Assembly (NCBI GenBank): GCA_049325415.1
Contig: JBMOLL010000037.1
Coordinates: 1-15,982 of the forward strand
Length of the DNA stretch: 15,982 nt
Direction of reading: 5' to 3'
Source of the DNA: JBMOLL01 sp049325415
GTDB taxonomy: Bacteria; Bacteroidota; Bacteroidia; Bacteroidales; GCA-2748055
A program made the translations under genes and the position numbers. Positions within the stretch are counted from its first letter, which is position 1; each line of letters starts with the position of its first letter. The notes below the pieces were generated by a model. That model was not told the DNA's origin and did not search any database. It worked only from the letters and a program-made list of their open reading frames with translations. Of this stretch, positions 8,360-13,694 are shown in pieces.

Positions 8360-8431
8360 GCCTTTGTGCCTTTGTGCCTTTGTGCCTTTGTGTCTTTGTG
8401 CCTTTGTGTCTTTGTGCCTTTGTGTCTTTGT
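8360..8431. repeat. 8-bp tandem repeat, nine units (GCCTTTGT / GTCTTTGT)
   Basis: Nine exact 8-bp units: four GCCTTTGT, then alternating GTCTTTGT and GCCTTTGT, ending at GTTAAACTTTTG. It fills most of the 108-bp gap between the amidase gene and the next gene. The plus-strand frame through it gives a Leu/Cys/Phe/Val-rich peptide (LCLCAFV repeats) that is a by-product of the repeat. Similar CTTTGTG-type microsatellites are, to my knowledge, common between genes in Bacteroidota. The unit carries TTTG every 8 bp, which overlaps with the promoter vocabulary of this phylum and could affect transcription of the gene at 8459. Confidence 0.95.
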
Positions 8432-8458
8432 GTTAAACTTTTGCGTCTATGAAATCTT

Positions 8459-9799
8459 ATGAAAAAAACTGCCACCCTCATTTTGTCAGCTCTTACTCTA
8501 TTTTACTTCCTCACCATCATCCTCAAAAAGGACAAGCTTCTCGAAAGCACCGATAACCCGGAGTACCAGTCCTACATCGCAGATTACCGTCAGGAAGTGG
8601 AGAAAAAAATGAAGGAACTTGCCGGTGAAGAGGAAAAACTGAAAAACTACCGCCTCGAATACCGCGGCAGATCCTCCTCCGGCACTACCGGAAACTTCGA
8701 AGGTCCCCAGGTTCACCTGAAAGGGATCCGTTTCCACGACGAATACCTCGACAGAGAAGACCAGCGCCTGCTGCACCTCGATGCCGTTTCGGCCCACTTC
8801 GATCCCGATCATGCCTGCTATGGCCTGCCCGATGTCAGCATAAGCATCCAGGATGTGCGGCTGTACGACCCCCGGAGCAAGATCTCCCAATTTCTGGCCG
8901 GCGACCAGGGTAAGCCCGAGCCCTACAAGGTGTTTCGCAAAAAGATCGCCACCGATACCAGCGGCACTTCGAAATACCTGGTAATGCAGCTCTGGCTCAC
9001 CGAGTTTAAGGTAACGGTGGATATCCGGCCCGATAAGGAGTGCTTTGTACGGATCACCGACGACGAGAAGATCAATACCACCTACCCCGGCTTCTGGTAC
9101 GGCAGCTCACAGGCACAGGTACGACTGAAGGACCTGCGCAGGGAATACCAGGACAGCCGTTACGGGAACCTCTCTTTTATACTGGAGATTATCCCGGATA
9201 ACTCCCCCGTATACTATGCCTCTTCAACCGGCAGTGCCACGAAAGCCGATTTTGCCATTGCCGCCATCTACTGCGAGGAGGCCCTGATCGGCAACGAACC
9301 CGAGGTACAGCGGATCTCCACGAACATCCATTCCGGTCAGCCCGTGTTCCTGAACAACGACAACGATTACGGGCAGATGAACACCAATCCCATGGGTTTC
9401 AGTGAAAGTATCGAAGCCAATGCCGGACGCCTGATGGACCTGAAAGCCCTCGACAACAGTTTCATCTGGAACAAACCCTACTACATCAAGCTCTTCTTCA
9501 ACAACCTCGGCACCTGGCGTTCCGGCATTGTCAACCAGAACGTGTTCCACGACCAGGTCACCTACCGTTTTATCATGCCCGTCTTCGTTGTTGGCAGCTG
9601 GGACGTGATCGCCCCGCAGGAGATCCTCCCCGGCTGGAATCCTCCCGAGCCCTATATCCGGAAGGTAACATTGAAGAGCTTCCTGCCTTTTGGGAATCTC
9701 GGCTTCGGGGGAAAGCTGGTGAGTTGGCTGCTGATACTGGGTATCGCGGGATTGGGGCTTTACCTGGGGGTTCCGGGCTTATTTAAAAAAGCCGCTTAA
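8459..9799 (+). CDS. Uncharacterised bitopic envelope protein (446 aa, TM helix at both ends)
   Basis: No family recognised. An N-terminal hydrophobic helix (~5-21, TATLILSALTLFYFLTI) acts as signal anchor, followed by a charged helical stretch that may form a short coiled coil (~40-65, EVEKKMKELAGEEEKLKNY). The middle ~340 residues look like a soluble beta-rich domain with many Tyr, Asp and Asn. A second hydrophobic helix (~418-440, LVSWLLILGIAGLGLYLGVPG) and a short basic tail (KKAA) close the protein. The predicted topology is a large domain held between two membrane anchors, probably in the periplasm. The ATG at 8459 follows the 8-bp repeat. It has the same orientation as the amidase and TM-protein genes, so a shared envelope role is plausible but unproven. 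Confidence 0.8.
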   Translation: MKKTATLILSALTLFYFLTIILKKDKLLESTDNPEYQSYIADYRQEVEKKMKELAGEEEKLKNYRLEYRGRSSSGTTGNFEGPQVHLKGIRFHDEYLDREDQRLLHLDAVSAHFDPDHACYGLPDVSISIQDVRLYDPRSKISQFLAGDQGKPEPYKVFRKKIATDTSGTSKYLVMQLWLTEFKVTVDIRPDKECFVRITDDEKINTTYPGFWYGSSQAQVRLKDLRREYQDSRYGNLSFILEIIPDNSPVYYASSTGSATKADFAIAAIYCEEALIGNEPEVQRISTNIHSGQPVFLNNDNDYGQMNTNPMGFSESIEANAGRLMDLKALDNSFIWNKPYYIKLFFNNLGTWRSGIVNQNVFHDQVTYRFIMPVFVVGSWDVIAPQEILPGWNPPEPYIRKVTLKSFLPFGNLGFGGKLVSWLLILGIAGLGLYLGVPGLFKKAA

Positions 9800-9836
9800 G
9801 AATTACGAAAGAACAACTAAATAAAAAATCAACACT

Positions 9837-10802
9837 ATGGAAAAGCATTTTATCGCATGGTGGAACGTAGAAAATCTTTTCGATGAAAAAGATGCACCAC
9901 CCGATCGCCGACCAGATGACGTAAAGAGAAAGATCATCGCCGACCTGTCGGACTGGACCCCGGCCGTACTTGACAGGAAACTGCAAAATCTTGCCGGTAT
10001 AATAACGCAAATGAACTCCGGACTCGGACCTGACATCTTAGGTGTCTGCGAAGTGGAAAACCGTTATGTGCTGGAACTCCTGACAGGAAAGCTGAACCTC
10101 CCTCAACGCCGGTACGGGATCATTCATGCCAACCTGTCTGACAACCGGGGTATTGATGTGGCTTTTATATATGATCAGGCCAGATATACCTTCAATCCCA
10201 ATGAATTCTTTCAGCATACCATAGTAAAGAGGTATGCCACACGGGAGATCATCCAGGCAACCCTGGTTACCGCAAAAGGAAATGAACTGATCCTCCTGGG
10301 CAACCACTGGCCTTCCCGTTCGGCGGGGCAGTATGAATCGGAGCCCTTCAGGATCATTGCCGGGGAAACCATGAGCTATTTCACCGAGCGGATCCTGCAG
10401 ATCAAGGGGCCTGAGGCCGCCATCATCGCCATGGGCGATTTCAACGACGAAGCCTTTAACCGCGCCCTGAGCGATTATGCCCTGAGTGTGCGGAGCCGGA
10501 ACAAGGTGGTTTACGGCCAGAACCCCTACCTGTTCAACCTGATGTGGCCCCTGATGGGCAAACGTATTTCTTCCTATGTCTACGACGGACATCCCCTGAT
10601 GATCGACCAGTTCATGGTCTCGAAGGGAATTGCCAAAAAAAGCGGCCGCTTCGACCTCGATGAGGAACTGGTGAACATCGAGATCTACGACGGCATGGTC
10701 GAAGGGCGCTATAATGAACCGGTACGCTTCGGCCAGAAAAACTCCAACCTGAACGGCTACAGCGACCATCTGCCGGTGTCGTTTGTGTTGGGGGAGAAAT
10801 AA
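9837..10802 (+). CDS. Endonuclease/exonuclease/phosphatase (EEP) family protein
   Basis: A 321-residue Mg2+-dependent hydrolase fold; members cut DNA or RNA phosphodiesters or remove phosphates from nucleotides, lipids or inositols. The conserved points are N10/E12 in WNVENLF, E72/E74 in CEVEN, RGIDVAFIYD (~104-113), N156-H157 in GNHWPSR, D201/N203 in GDFND and the final D310-H311 in YSDHLP. This is the complete catalytic set. No signal peptide is seen, so it is probably cytoplasmic. The ATG at 9837 is 37 bp after the previous stop. The substrate cannot be deduced, and nothing nearby forces a link to the defence genes on the right. Confidence 0.92.
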   Translation: MEKHFIAWWNVENLFDEKDAPPDRRPDDVKRKIIADLSDWTPAVLDRKLQNLAGIITQMNSGLGPDILGVCEVENRYVLELLTGKLNLPQRRYGIIHANLSDNRGIDVAFIYDQARYTFNPNEFFQHTIVKRYATREIIQATLVTAKGNELILLGNHWPSRSAGQYESEPFRIIAGETMSYFTERILQIKGPEAAIIAMGDFNDEAFNRALSDYALSVRSRNKVVYGQNPYLFNLMWPLMGKRISSYVYDGHPLMIDQFMVSKGIAKKSGRFDLDEELVNIEIYDGMVEGRYNEPVRFGQKNSNLNGYSDHLPVSFVLGEK

Positions 10803-10823
10803 GTAGCCGAGATCACTGGTCCA

Positions 10824-10855
10824 CTTGAATACCAAACCTTAATAGTGTATATTTG
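10824..10855 (+). promoter_or_regulatory. Bacteroidota-type promoter for the ImmA/PIN gene pair
   Basis: TATATTTG at 10848-10855 is a perfect TAnnTTTG -7 element. CTTG at 10824-10827, 20 nt upstream, is a near match to the -33 TTTG. Transcription should begin around 10861-10863, which decides the start of the next gene: the TTG at 10853 lies inside the promoter and cannot be used. Confidence 0.7.
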
Positions 10856-10873
10856 TGTTGCATCAAAAAAGGT

Positions 10874-12031
10874 TTGAACACGGTAAATATCAATATTAAG
10901 CGTTTAAATCATCAGCTGAGACTTTACAGGCTCTCAGCAGGTGATTTGCTGGACAACCTGAACAAGGGCCGGAAAACAGTCTATACGGAAAACGATATTT
11001 TCTCCGGCAGAATAAATTTTGCATTATTGAAGAAGATCGATGAGATTTTCAAAAAAGGCCTGAGTTACTATATCGACCCGAAAGATCCTGTTGAACTAAA
11101 GGATGAAAGTATTTTTTTCAGGAAAGATACCTTTAATGCGGAGCTTAGCCTGGGAGCCAAACAGATTGTAACCCGTTTTGAAGAAGAGGCGGTAACTTTT
11201 TCCGCGTTATCAAAACTTACCGATCTGAAGATAAAAAGAACACTTCCCTACTATTCAGTTAACCGTGATCCTGAGGAAGCAGCATTGGAGATCAGGATGA
11301 AATTATATCCAGGTTTTATCCCTGACAGGAAGGAATTTCTTAAGTCGCTGATTAACCAATTGGCTGAAAATAGCCTTCTTGTATTCGAGTTTACCGAATC
11401 CTGGAACAAAAAGGAGAAAGCCAACATAAATGGCTTCTTTATTGCCCCGGACGTCATCGTATTAAAACGTCAGAATTCATACAGAAGAGAGATCTTTACT
11501 CTGGCTCACGAACTGGGCCATTACCTTTTAAACGCTGAGGAAATCGACGAGAAGATCGGAGATGAGATCTCTGCATATGAAAAAGCTGATCAGACGGAGA
11601 AATGGTGCAATGATTTTGCTTATTATTTCCTTGCTGGTGAAACGGATACGAAACTAACTGCATTGGAAAAGGCTGAAGCGTCAAATGATTTTTATCACGA
11701 AGAAATTAAAAGCATAACAGATAGAACTCATTTGAGTGAATTTGCCCTTTACACCCGCTTACGGATATTAGATAAAATATCCTGGAGCGATTATATACAG
11801 GTTAAAAAGGAGTTTGAAGATAACTATCGCAAAAGAGAAGAGGAACGAAGGAAACAAAAAAAACTGGAGAAAGCCAGTGGAAAAAAAGCTGGCGGAGGAA
11901 TTCCAAAGCCAATCTACTCTCCCCTTTATATTAACACGATGCAGTCTGCCCTGATAGAAGGCATAATCGGGGAAGCTGAATTCTGCAGACGCCTAAGCAT
12001 TAAACCTCAGCATATCCATAAATACCTGTAA
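10874..12031 (+). CDS. ImmA/IrrE-family zinc metallopeptidase (DUF955), probable antitoxin or regulator partner
   Basis: About 385 residues from the TTG at 10874, which follows the purine-rich AAAAAAGG and lies downstream of the predicted transcription start; no ATG is available near the beginning. The centre carries the gluzincin-like motif FTLAHELGHYLL (HELGH at about residue 212-216) and a downstream WCNDFAYYFLAG, where ImmA/IrrE proteins supply the third zinc ligand. The first ~80 residues are helical and could be a degenerate Xre-type DNA-binding part (uncertain). Family members cleave or regulate repressors and stress regulators, and they often serve as antitoxins. The stop overlaps the next ATG by one base (TAATG), giving tight coupling to a PIN-like gene. 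The gene is AT-richer than those at its left, in line with acquired DNA. Confidence 0.85.
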   Translation: MNTVNINIKRLNHQLRLYRLSAGDLLDNLNKGRKTVYTENDIFSGRINFALLKKIDEIFKKGLSYYIDPKDPVELKDESIFFRKDTFNAELSLGAKQIVTRFEEEAVTFSALSKLTDLKIKRTLPYYSVNRDPEEAALEIRMKLYPGFIPDRKEFLKSLINQLAENSLLVFEFTESWNKKEKANINGFFIAPDVIVLKRQNSYRREIFTLAHELGHYLLNAEEIDEKIGDEISAYEKADQTEKWCNDFAYYFLAGETDTKLTALEKAEASNDFYHEEIKSITDRTHLSEFALYTRLRILDKISWSDYIQVKKEFEDNYRKREEERRKQKKLEKASGKKAGGGIPKPIYSPLYINTMQSALIEGIIGEAEFCRRLSIKPQHIHKYL

Positions 12032-12588
12032 TGAGGGCAGTGATTGATACGAGCTCATTACTGGCACTGGTACGGTATTACCTGCCCTTTGAAAAAGAAT
12101 TTTCTTTGACAAAACTTATTCAAGGTAAAATAAAGAATGGAGAATTAATCCTTCTGGATAAAGTTGCTCTTGAATCAGTTAGGGTTTCCAGGGGTGTGAT
12201 AGCGGAAAAACTCCCCGTAATAAAAGACAAAAAGCATCAGTTTGTTACTGATTTCCTTTTACCAGAGGCCGGTTTTATTAGGGATCTTGAAAACAAATTA
12301 TCATACCCGGTACAAAAAAGAAAACTCGGTGAAACTGAATTCGAAAACCGGAAAAGGGAGTTCCTCGAATCGGCTGATGCAAAATTGATTTTGTTCTGTT
12401 TGGCAGATAAGCGCTCTCCATCCTTAGACGAACTGATCCTGGTAACTGAAGAGTCCAGGGCCAGCAACGATGGCAAATTATTCAAGAAGCTACCAGTGCT
12501 TTGTGAATTGCTGGATATCGGGCATTGTAATCTTACGTCATTGCTTATAGAACACTTCAAAGTGAGGATGAGTGAGTTTTTACTCTAA
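12031..12588 (+). CDS. PIN-like protein, DUF4411 type (probable toxin of a toxin-antitoxin pair)
   Basis: A 185-residue protein that opens with the PIN hallmark VIDTSSL (D6). Later acidic positions fit a PIN active site: ESADAKLILFCL (~112-124) and LVTEESRASNDGK (~136-148). The tail KLPVLCELLDIGHCNLTSLL resembles the closing part of DUF4411 proteins (KIPDVC..L.....NL..LL). PIN toxins are Mg2+-dependent ribonucleases that cut tRNA, rRNA or mRNA. Pairing of DUF4411 with an ImmA/IrrE-family gene is an association I know from prokaryotic genomes. Here the two are coupled by TAATG, with the metallopeptidase first. RNase activity is inferred, not shown. Confidence 0.75.
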   Translation: MRAVIDTSSLLALVRYYLPFEKEFSLTKLIQGKIKNGELILLDKVALESVRVSRGVIAEKLPVIKDKKHQFVTDFLLPEAGFIRDLENKLSYPVQKRKLGETEFENRKREFLESADAKLILFCLADKRSPSLDELILVTEESRASNDGKLFKKLPVLCELLDIGHCNLTSLLIEHFKVRMSEFLL

Positions 12589-12614
12589 CGTCAAAAAACC
12601 TGGGCTTCCGTATT

Positions 12615-12645
12615 TTTGCTGTAATTATATTTTAAGGTAATTTTG
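12615..12645 (+). promoter_or_regulatory. Perfect Bacteroidota promoter driving the tracrRNA candidate
   Basis: TTTG at 12615-12618, exactly 19 nt, then TAATTTTG at 12638-12645. Both boxes and the spacing fit the consensus TTTG-N19-21-TAnnTTTG of the primary sigma factor in Bacteroidota. The expected transcription start is near 12651-12653. No credible protein gene follows on this strand before the convergent gene at 12902, so the product is most likely an RNA. Confidence 0.75.
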
Positions 12646-12651
12646 CATTTG

Positions 12652-12895
12652 TAAAGCTGATCAGGGACCCCATCTGCGACGACCTGAATGGTCGGAAGGA
12701 GCATAATCTGTTCGGCTTTACTTTCTTCTGTTATACTGAGACCGAACAGTTCAGTAATTTTTGAGAACGAAAGTACCGGAATTTTCCGCTTTAAGTTTCA
12801 AAGCTGTTTATCATTCGAACATTCAATTAAACCACTAAATTACAGGCAAAAGGCTGTAAAATTTAAGAGCTGCTTTCCTGCTTATTGAATTAAAA
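12652..12895 (+). ncRNA. Candidate tracrRNA (type II CRISPR) with anti-repeat at 12803-12838
   Basis: At 12803-12838 lies a solitary degenerate copy of the CRISPR repeat: GCTGTTTATCATTC, then GAA where the repeat has CTT, then CATTC, ending AAACCACTAA. It matches the repeat at 28 of 36 positions. Three of the eight differences form one central block (12817-12819), giving the internal loop typical of crRNA:tracrRNA duplexes; a fourth (12828) would be a G-U wobble. Directly 3' is a hairpin, TTACAG (12840-12845) with CTGTAA (12854-12859), where a tracrRNA nexus would be. The promoter at 12615-12645 points into it. The 3' end is uncertain: only AT-rich sequence follows, with no clear terminator. 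The 5' end could also be shorter than predicted. A decayed stray repeat is the alternative, but it would not explain the promoter, the hairpin and the clustered mismatches. Confidence 0.65.
12708..12749 (+). repeat. Inverted repeat CTGTTCGG / CCGAACAG in the 5' part of the tracrRNA candidate
   Basis: An 8-bp perfect stem (12708-12715 with 12742-12749) closes a 26-nt loop. It lies between the promoter and the anti-repeat. It could structure a long-form tracrRNA leader or be an operator-type dyad. Confidence 0.5.
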
Positions 12896-12901
12896 ATAGG
12901 T

Positions 12902-13603
12902 TTAGCTGGTTTCACATGAAGTTTTAAAAATTCTTTTATTCCTGCAATTTATTAAATCGATAGTATGAGATTTATATTGCCTGTATTCGTAAACTGTTTG
13001 GGGTAATGGCGGTCTGGTAAAATTATCAAACGGTAAAGAAAACTTTATATGCTCTTTCTCATCAATAAAATCCTGTAAAATAAAGAAGTCAACATAACCT
13101 CTGAAATCAACAAACAAATCAAAAAAATCTTTGTATCTCTCAAGAGCGCTGTAAAGTGGACTTTGTTTGTCTCGATAAAAGAGTCTGATGCACTCCAAAG
13201 TTAAATCAAACCTGTCGCAAATCATTCTGCTAATACCTCTGGCTTGATTAATTGTAAGACCGTTCTTTTTGTGAGCAGGAAAAATAATATGTCCTCCAAT
13301 AGTACGGACTTTTTGCTTCAGTTCTTCTTTTTCTATGGCTGAAAGCCAGCCTTCAAATTTATTGTTGTACTTTCCGTCAAAATGAGGAAACATTCGATCA
13401 CTTGACAAATTCATACACAAAACACTTTTTAACAGCAGCCTTCCATACCTGTCACCATTAACTTCCATATCCAAAAATTTTCCACCCGGCAACTCTTTAC
13501 TCCATAATAATTTATGAGTATCATATAATTTCTGGCTGTCTTTATCCGGGTCTCCACAAATGCTGTCTTGCCTGAAGTCAAAATCTATATCAATTTTTCC
13601 CAT
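12902..13603 (-). CDS. DUF6994-like hypothetical protein
   Basis: A 233-residue soluble protein with no TM helix or signal peptide. It opens with IDFDFRQDS and D-P-D-K-D, continues with LLWSKELPGGKFLDM, then IGGHIIFPAHKKNGLTINQA, RGISRMICDRFDLTLECIRL and YKDFFDLFVDFRGYVDFFIL. This order matches what I recall of DUF6994, a family of unknown function scattered in bacterial accessory genomes. The ATG at 13603 is preceded by TTTAAGG. It occupies the space between the tracrRNA candidate and the array, where type II loci often carry cas genes, and it converges on the tracrRNA. It is AT-rich like the neighbouring ImmA/PIN pair. No Cas1, Cas2, Cas9 or Csn2 motif is present. Confidence 0.78.
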   Translation of the reverse strand: MGKIDIDFDFRQDSICGDPDKDSQKLYDTHKLLWSKELPGGKFLDMEVNGDRYGRLLLKSVLCMNLSSDRMFPHFDGKYNNKFEGWLSAIEKEELKQKVRTIGGHIIFPAHKKNGLTINQARGISRMICDRFDLTLECIRLFYRDKQSPLYSALERYKDFFDLFVDFRGYVDFFILQDFIDEKEHIKFSLPFDNFTRPPLPQTVYEYRQYKSHTIDLINCRNKRIFKTSCETS

Positions 13604-13694
13604 CCTTAAACTTCTCTATTTAAACAAGTAATATCGCGGTTGTGTCATGTCAGACAATTGCCTGTTACTTGACATCTGGGTTCTGTTGAAAACA

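Noticed and set aside
8274..8462. Open frame with LCLCAFV-type repeats
   Set aside because: By-product of the 8-bp tandem repeat between two genes.
12688..12888. 66-residue plus-strand open frame after the perfect promoter
   Set aside because: Its only notable part, CLSFEHSIKPL, is the translation of the anti-repeat and mirrors the spurious array peptides. There is no ribosome site, and the RNA explanation fits better.
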